Shown here piece after piece: positions 34,901-45,832 of a DNA stretch of 64,000 nucleotides. A program made the translations under genes and the position numbers. The stretch's first letter is position 1, and each line of letters begins with the position of its first letter. This DNA is from Ophioderma brevispina (Eukaryota; Echinodermata; Ophiuroidea; Amphilepidida; Ophiodermatidae): assembly GCA_023653785.1 (NCBI GenBank), contig JAMKCH010012727.1, positions 21,807 through 85,806 of the forward strand, given 5' to 3'. The notes below the pieces were generated by a model that made no database searches, was not told the origin of the DNA, and saw nothing but the letters and a program-made list of their open reading frames with translations.

Positions 34901-35377
34901 TATAAGCCATTGCACCTGATATAGTCCTGATTGATCAGGATAATGCCTGGCTGTCAAAGAATCAAGAACAATGGGCTGTCTTTAAACCCTAGCGTGCCAT
35001 TTTGCGCCTAGTTGACAGGCTAAACCCCCTTAAATTACAGGTTATATGCCAATTATATATGCCTTAAACAATATATGAATTACTACATCAAAAGGGCGTT
35101 TATACCAGTAAACTATTCGAACAAAGGAAATCTACGCGTCCGTATGTTTGCCAAAAAATTGTAATTCAGGTTTTAAATGTTTACACCTTCGCTAACTCAC
35201 AATTAGTTTTGTCCAAAATCGACAGTTATTCATATTTTCTTCAAAAGTAACTAGCAAATTAAAGGATTAAACATCTCAAGTACAAAACTTAAATAACAAA
35301 ATATATAATGCCAATGTAAAGAATTTTTTTTTTTCTGTTGGGACTAAAGTACACTAAGACCGGTGTTTAACTTAAGA

Positions 35378-35512
35378 ACCGGTGTGTGTGAAAGTAATCA
35401 TGTCCGGCAGGTATCATAAGTCCGGGCTCCATAGACGACAACGGAAAAATTTCTCTCCTATTTTTATACAGAGTGATGAAACTAATTTGCGTGAAGAGTC
35501 AACTGATCCCCC
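35378..35512 (+). repeat. AGTCCGG-motif dispersed repeat, copy in unit 3
   Basis: ACCGGTGTGTGTGAAAGTAA, TGTCCGGCAGGTATCATAAG, TCCGGG and ATAGACGACAACGGAAA, then TTTGCGTGAAGAGTCAACTG, match in reverse complement 53965-54074. It is absent from unit 2, so it arrived after duplication or was lost. Confidence 0.65.
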
Positions 35513-36707
35513 GACCTTGCCCTAGTCCCATTGGTCCGGATGTGAGCCGAGGACTATATCTCCCTGCCACACCTGTCTAATTTGTGAATACAAGACCCTA
35601 AAAAGTTACATCTGGATATGAACTTATTCAATCAGTGCCGTTCTTTCTCTTGCTTCATGTATTAATTTTAACATATTATTAAAGCCAGAACGGAGCTTAA
35701 TGTTACACACCGGGGAGTTATAAAAGTAACTATTTTGCAGGAAGAATAACAACGTATGAGTATGGCTGCCTGAGGGTAAGCGGCCTTCAAGATTAATCTT
35801 GTTATTTAGAATTTTCAATTAAATGGCGTGCCAAAAATGCGCAGCAAAAGCATATTCCTATAAGATGGGGAATATTTTCGATTCATTCATTAAAAATACA
35901 TCAATTAACTAATACCAGTTTGATCAAGCAATCAATTCTCAGCAAGATATCTTTCAAAGTTACAATTGAAAGTATCGGCAAACGGTAATTTTTATCACTT
36001 GGAGGCACTATCGGTGATTCGTTAAATCAGAAGATCTTAAAATTCATCAAACATTATATTTTTGCACGGGACTTCATATTTTGAATAGCACCAATGTTTC
36101 TTCCTTCTTAAAAATTTATTACATGGAAAAGTATATCATTGGATAATTTATACTTAACATTCCTAAGATAAAGAAATATTTTCACGGTTTTAAGATAATC
36201 ACTGATAGACCTACAGCCTTCAAAACAATACGGGCTCATTTTCAACAAAATATATAATTCCTATACAATTTGCTCTCAAACGATAACAAAAATAACAAAA
36301 ACATATTGTTACAAAAAAATATATATCACAATACTCGATGTTGCATAATATGAACAAAAGACTATTTCCTGATTTTACTTTACTACTGGACGTACTGTAA
36401 TTTTAATCCACCAAAATGTTTGAGAATTAACTGATTACGTGAACATCATAGATTTATACTCATTGATACTATGTCCAAAAAGGTGATAGACTGGCAAACA
36501 GCGTAACGTACAGCCACAGTGAATCAACTCTGACGTGTATTTCATTGTGTTTTAACAATGCGAACTGCTAGATGTGCTGAATAAATCTACTCCGGAGTCG
36601 GTTTATTACAAATAAAAGGCGCTGATTTTGGACTTTTATCATTTCAGGTGAGGGCTAACACATGTAAAAGCACACAACGATGAAAGCCATTGAGTTTTGA
36701 AAATTTG

Positions 36708-36710
<3 letters not shown>

Positions 36711-36756
<46 letters not shown>
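36711..36756. repeat. 46-bp poly-T run
   Basis: An uninterrupted T run marks the end of detectable tandem-unit similarity. It could be the A tail of a retroposed sequence on the minus strand extending to the right, but no element was recognised there. Confidence 0.85.
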
Positions 36757-36760
<4 letters not shown>

Positions 36761-37799
36761 GATTTATATAATTATTGTTGACTCGATTTGTTAAGGAGAA
36801 CTATGCCTCAACCATGCTATAGTGCAGGCTACAGACCATGAGACCTTGTTATATTATAAATATAATATTTGCATAACAATATTGCACAATTAACACTTTT
36901 CTAAAGACTTGCTCCAGTGCCCAATCCACAAAGTCATTCAGTTTAATTTCAAACATTTATGTTAAACGGGCTTCTTGAACTTGGCAAAGAAAACATTATA
37001 ATTATGTCTGTTGTCTTAGTTCTGAATCAAGATTTCCTTCAACGTTGATTTCTACCTTTGAATTTGAAGAATTGTCTAAAATTATCCAGCCATAACAATG
37101 GACTTGAGCTACTGAAACTAAAAATACTTAAATTAGAGAGAATAAATCTTAGCCAGGTGATAATTGACTTTTTGAATATTTACAATGTTAAAAATTAATA
37201 ATCTGAAAAAAAAAAACGTAGAAGTATTTTTAATTTTTTATTTATCTTTGAATCATGTACAGTCTTTTACACTCCTTGTTAAGCAAATGTCAGAAAGATG
37301 TATCGCAATATTCAGACAATATAGTGGAACGAAAACCCGCTTAACTATGTAAATAACATGGAAGAGGTAAAATCATTTACAAAAAATCCCTTGCCCCATT
37401 TCTTCTCAAATTTCTTCTTTTGTTTTCAGCATAGAAAGTGCAGTATTGTGTTATCAAAATTATTTACATATATGTGGCTCCAAACTGTCCCGTTTTCCTA
37501 CCCGCGCCCAATAAAATAGAACCAAATGTACAAGAAAATACATTATGCAATCATTGTTTGCAGTTTTGAAAAAAACCAGCGCTTTGGTATGAAGGGAATT
37601 ACCATGTCTAGAGAAAGATTGAAAACATGTAAAAAACAAATAAATTGGTTACAACTTCCTGGTGGTCTGTGATGCACACAGATTAAGGCGACTGCTATGG
37701 TATAAGACAAAAAAATATATAATAATACATACAACAAAATCTGTTATATGCGGATTTTGTCTGAATGCGTTCAAAGCCGCTGTTGCCTATTTCGTGTAT
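36757..37799. other. No recognised feature
   Basis: AT-rich DNA; no gene, RNA or repeat recognised. Confidence 0.4.
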
Positions 37800-39246
37800 G
37801 TGGGGTAGAAGGGGGTCTCGTGCACCCCCTGAAATAAATTTCTAAACGATGTCTCTATATCAGAAAAAACGCGTAGAAAACGATTAGCTATGTTAAAAAA
37901 TTCAAAAATTGGTCCCAATCACCATTTTTTTGTAAAAAATTAAAAAAGTTAAAAAACTTAAAAAAAGCAAAAAATAAAAAAAATAAAAAAAATACAAATG
38001 TTTGTTTCTGAGGCATTGTGAACTCTTGTCGATCACATTTGTACTATGATCTTGCTGGCAAGCCAAATGGCCCTCTAACGTAAAAAACCACTGTATTACG
38101 TAATATTTAAGTGTATAGTCAAAAAATAATAATATAAATATAAAAGTGAAGTAGAATGGATTTGTCTTTGACCACAAGAAACTCATATCTATCTTGTGTG
38201 TGATGATATGCATCTTAAAAATTCAATGCAACGACTAATTTCTCCCCATCAAGAATCCTTCACCCAGGAGAATTGCATGTGTAACTGGATATGTATCTCA
38301 CAATAATAATAAAGTCTAAATTAAAGTATGAGAATATGCGTTGGACCAGGATAAACACAACAAGCTGGTAATTTTGTTTGTTAAATTTAAGATGGCGGTC
38401 AATAGGGCACATTCAAACAATTTAAACCTTAAAATAAATTACCCATTTTTAATAAAACGGTGTGCTTCTAATACATAAAATACGAAATTAAAAATTACAA
38501 ATTAAAATGTGTATATCAATCATTAGTAACTCATAACTCCTATTTTGTTCCAGTCGTATTTCTTAAATTCAAGGAATTGTTTTCGGAAATAAAGCCACTT
38601 TCAAGATTTTTGAACTCGGTGATTGATATTAGACCGCCTCTTCATTTCAAATAAGTTACACCAAAACAAAAATACCAGCTTTGGGTTTGTAATGGTCAAA
38701 AGCACATTTCTCATCTTTACTTCACATTTTCATCCTACTTGGGGACAATATAAGGTAATCTAAGTGTTGAACACATTTTGAAGGCGGACAAATGGCCTAC
38801 ATATTGAATGTTAAATACTTACTCACTAAGCAAAACATGGCCAGATATGAGTTTCTAATAGACGAAGAAGATATTCCTTAATTTATTTTCTTAATTTTAT
38901 GGACTATACGACTAAATAATACAGCATTAGCATTTTATACTTTGTAGATCTTGAGGCGGCCGGTTGGCTACCATTTTGGCTCCGAAGCAAACCAAACAAT
39001 CAAATATGCATTGCAAGCGGTCATAATGGGCTCTAGAAGAATAATTTTTTGTTTCCTGTTGTGAGATATACGTTGAGATATTTATTTCTGTTATGGCGAT
39101 CCTAATTTGCATAAATTTACCTAAAACTGGCACGTGGGACAATTTGATTTTTGAACATGCTAATCGTTTTCTACGCATTTTTCTGATATAGGGACATTGA
39201 TTAGAAATTGATTTCAGGGGGGTGCACGAGACCCCCTTCTACCCAC
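37800..39246. mobile_element. 1.45-kb element with long terminal inverted repeats
   Basis: The left end from 37800 (GTGGGGTAGAAGGGGGTCTC, GTGCACCCCCTGAAAT, TTTCTAAACGATGTC, ATATCAGAAAAAACGCGTAG, AAAACGATTAGC) is repeated in reverse complement at 39161-39246 with a few mismatches. Weaker pairing continues inward for another 40-50 bp. The interior is low-complexity A-rich on the left (37930-38000) and otherwise unrecognised; the open frames there lack transposase motifs. It is a nonautonomous DNA transposon of unknown superfamily; no clear target duplication. Confidence 0.8.
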
Positions 39247-39489
39247 TAAAATAATTATTATTACGCGCCATAAGGAAAATCGTCACAATCATTTCGCATA
39301 CCCATCCGCAAAAGAGTATCACAAATAGGATGCTCAGAGGAAATGAGTGCAACTAACTACCGAGGTAACCGAGGGGGAGGTATTTTACACCATTTCCCGA
39401 AATTAGAGCAGGTCAAGAGTTTGTTTTATATTAACAAGTAGAAGATTTTCTGTCATGACAAACTTGCCCAAGTCTCGTCTGAGATTCAG

Positions 39490-39613
39490 ATGCCCCGCAA
39501 TAAACCAATGCAGGGAAAAAAGGTTCCCAATAAAAATTTGAACTATTTCTCCGTGATAGGGGAAATAGTAGCTTTTTATGGGAACTTTTTCCCTCCTGTG
39601 AAATTTTGGGGAC
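39490..39613. repeat. Hairpin element of about 120 bp
   Basis: GGGAAAAAAGGTTCCCAATA...CTATTTCTCC faces GGGGAAATAGTAGC...ATGGGAACTTTTTCCC around GTGATA near 39555. Outside this core, ATGCCCC and GGGGACAT extend the pairing. Confidence 0.7.
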
Positions 39614-40199
39614 ATAGTTAACTCAAATTTTTTTATGGCGCCCATGATATATTATCCACAATCAAATGACAGAAATGTTTGTGTGTATATATCAAATGTG
39701 TAATAATCCCCATAACAGCTCCCCGGTTAATGATCACGAGTCCTGCGCTTTTTTCACTGGACCACAGGCTCTCGGCCACAAATACCCCTAGTGGTGAGGT
39801 GCAGTGGTTTTGCTACTCAGGGGCACAGCCTTGATTAAATTGCTTTTCTGGTTTTAATCTTCCCTGCATAAAGCCCTATCAAATCCTTGCAAATGCGAGA
39901 CAAAGCCTGACCTATTGAACAAGGCGCGCTGCCTGAGTTGACTTATTGAACTTGCTAGTGGAGGCATGGAACATAGGCCAGTGAAACTCAATGGATCTGT
40001 GGCATCCCACAAAAAATCCTATTCCTAACACTGAACCCACTGACTTTTAAATGTTAAGCTCATTTTAGCCACAAAGCGTTAATACTTAGGGGTTTTGACT
40101 GCGAGCAAGCTCCTCACTCGCCCAGAAACTCTGTTTAGTGTGTTCGTTCGTTACGGTAACATAAAAATGATGTAAGCCATTGATTGCTCTTTTTACAGC
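39614..40199. other. No recognised feature
   Basis: Nothing recognisable apart from mild GC enrichment. Confidence 0.35.
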
Positions 40200-40202
40200 T
40201 GT

Positions 40203-40510
40203 CCGGTGTGAAAGCGCATATAGTCTGGGAGATATTATAGTCCGGCGGGCTATTGTTCTAGGGACATGGGTCCTTCGGACCCCTGTCCCTAGGAACAATA
40301 GCCCACCGGACTATAGGAGGAATGCTCCTCCGGACTATGACTCCTTGGTACAGCGGTCCCCTGGACAATGCACCTAGGAATGGTAGCCCTTACAGCATCA
40401 TGTATGTATCTTAGCCTATTGTGTATGTGAAGCGGGCCATATCCCCCACCGGACTATATCCGCTTTTACAGCATAAAGTAATCATGTCCGCGATACTATA
40501 GTCCTATTGG
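40203..40510 (+). repeat. AGTCCGG-motif dispersed repeat with strong hairpins
   Basis: CCGGTGTGAAAGCGCATATA, GTCTGGG and ATAGTCCGGCGGGC match the family seen at 35378, 45199 and 53965. Near 40478, AAAGTAATCATGTCCGCGAT and ATAGTCC give a second instance. Between them lie the two stem-loops listed separately. Confidence 0.6.
40236..40315. repeat. 38-bp stem-loop
   Basis: The left strand 40236-40273 (TATAGTCCGGCGGGCTATTG...GGGACATGGGTCC) pairs with 40277-40315 around the loop TTC. There are two mismatches and one bulged base. It is immediately followed by a second hairpin, GGAGGA-ATGC-TCCTCC (40316-40331), and another GGACTAT. Such a strand would fold stably as DNA or RNA. Confidence 0.9.
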
Positions 40511-40587
40511 TTACGCTCTTCTAATCATGAATACAGCTATTCAAAAGGGGATGACAAATAGAGTAAAACGAACGGTGTGCCAAACCC

Positions 40588-40680
40588 CTTCCGTGGTGTA
40601 ACGGCAAGGTCTAGGACTATCAAATTCTAATGAAGTTTGTTCGAATCCAATGACCAGTTCGAATCCTTCTGCTGGGATTG
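40588..40680 (+). repeat. tRNA-like sequence (SINE head or tRNA pseudogene)
   Basis: CGTGGTGTAACGGCAAGGTC resembles an A box, and GTTCGAATCC occurs twice (near 40640 and 40657), as a B box. The part between, GGACTATCAAATTC, looks like a damaged anticodon arm. The order recalls tRNA-Gln-like genes, but the stems do not pair, so it is not called a tRNA. Confidence 0.5.
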
Positions 40681-40929
40681 TTAAGTATATTTTTTTACAC
40701 TCTCTTATTTTTGGGTTAGTTGGCGTATGTTATTTGAACACAAATGAAAATGTCTTTGGCATAAATACTAACGCAGAGTTTTTTATTATTATTTGTTTAA
40801 TCGTGCAACGATGAAAGGAACTGAAGCTTGTACAGTACAGGCATGTTTCTGATGTTTACTAATATCACACATAATATCACAATATCACGGCTATAATCTC
40901 AGGGAAGCATTGTCCCATGGATTACAACT

Positions 40930-41505
40930 CCTAGTGTTTAGTTGTCCACAGACAATAATATCCGTTACCATTGCCAGGGGACCATAGTATCAGGGTAGTT
41001 GTCCACTGGACATTATACCAGATACCATGTCCAAGGGACAATTCATACCCAGTGTTAGTTGTCCAATGGACATTCATGGTCAGATGCCATGGTCCAAGGG
41101 ACAATGATATCCAGTGTTAGTTGTCCACTGACCATTAATATCCATTATCATGGCCCAGGGGACCATTTACCCAGTGTTAGTTGTCCACTGGACGTAAGTA
41201 TCAGATATCATGTCCAATGGACCCTGTACCTCAGTGTTAGTTGTCCACTTGACATTATATAGATACCATGGTCCCCGGGGACTATGTACCCAGTTGTGGT
41301 ATTTCGACTGGACTTTTACTGTAGCATCAATCGTGGTCCATGGACCATGCTACCCAGTGTTAGTTGTCCACTGGACATTAATATCCGATATCAATGGTCC
41401 AATGGACATGAAAACCAGTGTCATTTTTGTCCCACATGACAGTAAATTCAGATACCATGGACCAGGGGACCATGATACAGTTTGGAAAGTCCACTGGACA
41501 TTAAC
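40930..41505. repeat. Minisatellite of about 61-bp units, each with two palindromes
   Basis: Nine to ten units share CAGTGTTAGTTGTCCACTGG, ACATTAATATC, GATACCATGGTCC and GGGACCATG-like phrases. In each unit GTCCACTGGAC and CCATGGTCCNNGGGACCATGG are self-complementary, so every repeat can form two small hairpins. Units differ at many positions but tend to keep the symmetry. The open frames (41059-41509) are by-products of the unit length being near a multiple of three. Confidence 0.85.
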
Positions 41506-41599
41506 GTAAATGAATTAAACATTAGCCCTGTGCTGAAAACATTATAAATATTAATAAATGCAAGTTCCTTACGTGAGTGCAGTTTGAAGTTTAAGCTCT

Positions 41600-41940
41600 T
41601 TATTTATATGATAATATTGTTTTGTAATGGGTAATTGGGACCAAGGAAATATCGAAAACCGTCATATTTACATAATTTCCCCGGTCTACAAAAGGAATGC
41701 AGGCCCGTGATCAGGATTGTCTTGGGGAGGGAAGGGGCAATTTTTGTCCAAATGGGATTTTCTCCAAAATTCCGCCTCCAACCCAAAAAAAAGGGGATTT
41801 AGCGTTTTGTCAAAAGGGACCTTTTTACCAAAATGTTAACTTTTTTTTCGACAACAAGCATTATGGTATTTTTTTTAAGCCTTTTTAGCTTTATGTGGCT
41901 TTTTTCGCTACCCCCCCCACTGGGGAATGTGTATCGTATA
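41600..41940. repeat. Low-complexity, possibly degraded repeat
   Basis: GGCCCGTGATCAGGATTGTC followed by GGGGAGGGAAGGGGC and T-rich and C-rich runs resembles a type of G-rich repeat common in marine invertebrates. No partner copy was found here. Confidence 0.3.
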
Positions 41941-42206
41941 ACCCCTCCTGATTTAGTTCCCTCTTAATAAATAAAGATTTGTTATGACAGTTTGTGATAT
42001 AATAGTATTACTACGTTTGTGAGTTTAGGCTTTTGCTGATTTTGACATTAGTTTCTGAAATTCGAATATTTGATATTGAAATTATTAGAATTATGTTTAC
42101 ATGTTTAGAGCTTCCACTTCAGCACTGATTAATGTTTGTCAATTAAACATATTCTCAAAAGATCCTCCCAAATAATCTAGCCGAAAACTAAACCTCCGTC
42201 GTCTAC

Positions 42207-42902
42207 CGAAGGGGGGGGGGGGTCACACCCCCTTCAGTTTTTCCCCCGGCTGCTAAAACCCCCTCTTTGGTGCCAATTAGCTATTTTCCCGCTCCTTTTC
42301 ATCAAAAACAAACATCCACCGGTGTATGGGTAGATACAGTATGATCCCAAAGTGATGGATAGAGGGATGGCAACCCCACGGGAGTGAAGTACCACAAAGC
42401 TTAGCACATCAAGAAACATCACGGGCCTTGAATTTATACCAAAAGATAGCTATGGTCCCCCTCTTTTCATGATACCAGAATGAGTACAACATGCCTACAT
42501 ACGTCCAATGACTCATTCATGTTCGCACGTTTAGCAAAATTGTCAATTTCCCCTGACACACATTAGGGAATATTCATTTTTCTCCAAAATGTTAGGATAT
42601 CCGAGTTTTTATGCTCTACTTGATGAAATTATATTTTTATAAATGCGAGCATATTTAGTGCTATAATAATGTTTTTGAGTCGCCAATTGCGAAATATTAA
42701 TTTTCTACCCTATTTCAGTATTTTCCGTACTTTCCTCACAGATGACGTCATAGTGCGTCATAATGGAGATGTTGGTAACTCGTGTTTTTTTGGATCCCAT
42801 GGAAAGAAAAATCTCTAAGCTACCCTGTGGTACCAAATTTATTGGAATCGATGTTCAGTAATGCAAATCACAGGGGGGTGTAACCACCCCCCCCCCGTTG
42901 GG
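42207..42902. repeat. Candidate 700-bp element with G/C-run terminal inverted repeats
   Basis: The left end CCGAAGGGGGGGG (12 G) then TCACACCCCCTTC is matched in reverse complement by the right end GGGGGGTGTAACC then a C run and GTTGG. The interior is ordinary AT-rich DNA. G/C runs can match by chance, so confidence is limited. Confidence 0.45.
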
Positions 42903-43617
42903 AGTTTTGTTACAAATGGTTCTACAGTAGACTAGGGTTAATTTACTTCTAGCTTTCAAGAGCATTGTAATGTATAAAAGTTTTTTGTTGATAATTATGG
43001 ATTAACATGCAGACTTCGAATTCATCTTGCTTAGAACATTTAGTGATTATCGACACTAAAACCATATGCTTTTTTGCACTTATATACTCCCCCCTACAAA
43101 TCCAACGATATAAATTACTGTATTAAAAAAGTTATGTAGGTATTAGGTGAATTATAATAATAAATGCAAGGAGCCGTTTTTCGCGTATGTTGTTTGCTTA
43201 TTGACCTGGGTCGTAGCTTGATAACTGAAGCCATGATCGTGGAAGTTTGAGAGTTTATCCACTGCTTGGCGCGTTCATTGAAAAGCAAGTTTGAGCACGT
43301 TTGATGCCATTTCAATACCTCGGATTGTTATTGGGCGGTGAGTATGTTATGAACCTGAACGAATTACTAAATTGAATTCACGAGTCCGATTTTGGGGAAC
43401 AGAATTCGAGAAAACAGAATTTGTCCCGAACCCGTCAAACTTAAGAGACCTTTCCAGAGAGAAGCGCCCTCAATTTTTTTTCGAACCCAGGTTTTTTGCA
43501 TATTTGGAATGCTTACCAATTTATTAGATCAAACTGAAGTGAAATATCGAATACACGTCTTTATGTAATGTTAGTAGTAGAGTTTGTAAACCAAAGTTTT
43601 AAATCCGTTTTTCCCGC
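42903..43617. other. No recognised feature
   Basis: AT-rich; nothing recognised. Confidence 0.4.
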
Positions 43618-44275
43618 ACCGGGGTGGCCGGATTCCCTCACTTCGTAGCAATCGCCCTTCTCCCCTCCTTCCACTTCACCCGATTCATGCATCCCCCATC
43701 CCCAACCCCACCCTCCTACTCTCCTCCTCCACTTACTTCCTCCATGTCCTCTTTGGTCGATCCCTCTCCCTCAAACCACCCACCTCGAACTCAAAAGCCC
43801 TTTAAAACATGCTCCTCATCCTTCCTCATCACGTGCCCTACCGCTTACCATTCGCCTTCGCCAGTCGTTCAGCTGCCTCTTCCAAACGCAACATCTGCAT
43901 CAAATCCTCAGTCTTCTTCCTATCCATCAATTTTCACACCAACACATTGCTCTCAGCCATTGCCTCTCATCTCTCTCTCTCTGTCCTTCTCAAATCCCCA
44001 TCTCATTTTTAACTCATGCACCATGTCTCGCTACCATACATCATCACGATCTCACACACCTCTTGTACACCATCCCTTTCCCCCCCCCCCATCTTCAATG
44101 AAATCTTCTCCCATGTGTAACAACTCTCCACCTTCCCTAAACTTCACCCACCCATACCTTTATTCTGGCTGTCACTGCCGCCTCACATCCACCACCACCC
44201 GCACTAACCCTGTCCCTAGGTATGTGAACTCCTTCACTGTTTCCACCTCGCCACACACTTTCCAAAGAATAATGA
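43618..44275 (-). mobile_element. Degenerate LINE reverse-transcriptase C-terminal fragment
   Basis: On the minus strand, starting near 44260, frames give VETVKEFTYLGTGL, GGGCEAAVTARIK, MMYGSETWCM (44010-44038), RKKTEDLMQMLRLEEAAERL, VGHVMRKDEEHVLK, RDRPKRTWRK (near 43750) and KWKEGRRAIATK. This series (YLG...GGGCE.A...R....VY..CV...M.YGSETW......GHV.RK......RGRP..TW.......W..G.RA) is a well-known C-terminal part of non-LTR retrotransposons. Several frameshifts and stops break it. The strand opposite shows a misleading 218-codon open frame (43624-44280), rich in Pro and Ser because of the pyrimidine bias. Confidence 0.85.
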
Positions 44276-44967
44276 TTTAGTAACGACAGAAATTTCATAG
44301 CATGTTGCCTAAAGGGACGATGTAGGATAACAGGCAAGTCCAAAACAAGGTTGCGATTTTCTTTCGTCCTTGTTTTTAAACCTTCGAAACGTTTCCTCGG
44401 TAGGTGTCCTACAAACAATCAAGTGCATTTGAGAGGAATTTTGTATCCTCAAAATGTCTCCTCCCTGTAACTGTTGACGTGTCTGGTATGCCACATACAA
44501 AGGTTCAAGATTCAACATTACTGTTCCATGTTGCGGATCCTACTCTCCTGGACAAACCTGTCGGACACTTTTTTATATTTTGTGTTCTTTAATAGGCCTA
44601 TATGTAGTTTTTGGAGTTTTGAAATGTTGTTCCTTTGTGGTTTAGAATTAAACAATTTAAAAACATTCCAAATCCCACCCCATCCCCCCCGCAAGTATTG
44701 CATGTTTCAACATTGTAGGTGGAGAACGGACGATGTAGCAGTGGTCATGTAAATCGTCCGACAGTTTTTGATCAATACATAACCGACGACAGCACCAGCA
44801 TCATGGGGGGGGGGCGTCCAGAGTCCGGTGGAACTGACCCAAATAATTATAGTCTGCAAAATCTAAAAATACGCGGTAGTGTCATGTTTATTGTTAAACA
44901 GTTTTTAAAAAAAAATGAAGTGCTCAAATCTGCTATTTTAAAGCCAAATGTTCTCATTTGGCCAATT
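44276..44967. other. No recognised feature
   Basis: No gene recognised. G and C runs at 44685 and 44803 have no assigned role. Confidence 0.35.
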
Positions 44968-45140
44968 TTCACATATAATAAATAATAATAGTCAAGATTT
45001 ATATAGCGCCTTATCCTATTGGCCTCTAAGCGCTTTCACAAATGCCCGCTGATCACTGTGGCCCTGTCATACCATAAACCATTTAGCATCCATAACGGGC
45101 GGAATTCTCCTTCCGCTCGTGGCGCCGCCACTCCTATACA
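44968..45140 (+). repeat. Partial copy of the 'tatagcgc' interspersed repeat
   Basis: (AAT)n followed by GATTTATATAGCGCCTTATC and CTAAGCGCTTTCACAAATG matches the start of the repeat at 18286. The rest (TGCCTTGCCCAAG part) is not preserved. Confidence 0.65.
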
Positions 45141-45198
45141 GAACGGTTAGTCCATCTCGTGCCCGCACACAATCTCTACTAGGACTGATAGTCGTCTC

Positions 45199-45392
45199 AT
45201 ATGTGGACACTAATTCCTAAGGAGTGGTAGTCCACCCCGACTTGCACCCCATGTAACCGGAACTTTCAATCTTGGTAACTATAGTCCGACGGGACTGTTA
45301 GTTTCTAGATTTGTACATCCCCCGGACTTAAAACCTATGACTTGAATCTCCGACTATGAGTACGGCGGACAATAAAAACTTCTACACCTGTA
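45199..45392 (-). repeat. AGTCCGG-motif dispersed repeat, third site
   Basis: CCGACTATGAGTACGGCGGA, then AATAAAAACTTCTACACC (45341-45390), is the reverse complement of the family motif GGTGTAAAAGTAATNATAGTCCGGC. Upstream lie two hairpins: GTGGAC...GTCCAC (45199-45232) and AACTATAGTCC-GACG-GGACTGTTAGTT (about 45276-45303). Confidence 0.55.
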
Positions 45393-45764
45393 ATTTATGT
45401 TCCAATCGGCACGAACACGCTTACTTTCGCTGATTACCAATACAAAAAACTAGCGAGTTGGTGACGCTGTTTTCGGACCTCCCAAGGTCAAATTCTTAAT
45501 TAATACCCGTGATTAATAAAAAAAATATTAACTGTGCCAATATTTCAACTGTGATAAAAACACCACACTCGTCGTAGCGATTGCATACCGCCATATTGGA
45601 AAAATTGATTCCATAGTTATCTTAGCAACGGTAACCTTTCTGACAACAAATACCTGACGATGTCTTGATTTCTAAGGATCAATTTTATAAGCGAGGGTCA
45701 GCCAGCGCAATCGACGAACTTTTTTCATGCTGTTATATTTACGTATGCTGGAACACTTCGGTGA

Positions 45765-45832
45765 CAGGACAATTCGGCAACAAACCAATTCGGCTACACC
45801 AATTCCGGCAACAGCCAATTCGGCAAACATTT
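45765..45832. repeat. Short tandem repeat, CAATTCGGCAACA
   Basis: Four imperfect units of 14-16 bp (CAATTCGGCAACAAAC, CAATTCGGCTACAC, CAATTCCGGCAACAGC, CAATTCGGCAAAC). Confidence 0.8.

Larger units (their letters stand above)
34755..36710 (+). repeat. Tandem unit 3, internally shortened
   Basis: 34755-36135 matches 23690-24900 (for example CAAAAATGCGCAGCAAAAGC and ACAATTGAAAGTATCGGCAA occur in both), and 36400-36710 matches 23220-23640 at the end of unit 1. The middle (everything equivalent to about 24.9-32.6 kb) is absent. The simplest reading is a third tandem unit with a large internal deletion. Confidence 0.7.

Noticed and set aside
36711..36756. Poly-T run as evidence of a processed pseudogene on the minus strand
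   Set aside because: No coding similarity and no target duplication could be seen in the adjacent sequence.
40588..40680. Functional tRNA gene
   Set aside because: The boxes are recognisable but the acceptor and anticodon stems do not pair; SINE or pseudogene is more likely.
40930..41505. Second CRISPR-like regular array
   Set aside because: The entire 61-bp unit is repeated with drift, so there are no spacers; it is a minisatellite.
43624..44280. A 218-codon open frame rich in Pro, Ser and Thr on the plus strand
   Set aside because: It is antisense to a clear LINE reverse-transcriptase fragment; the absence of stops comes from the purine-rich coding strand of that element.
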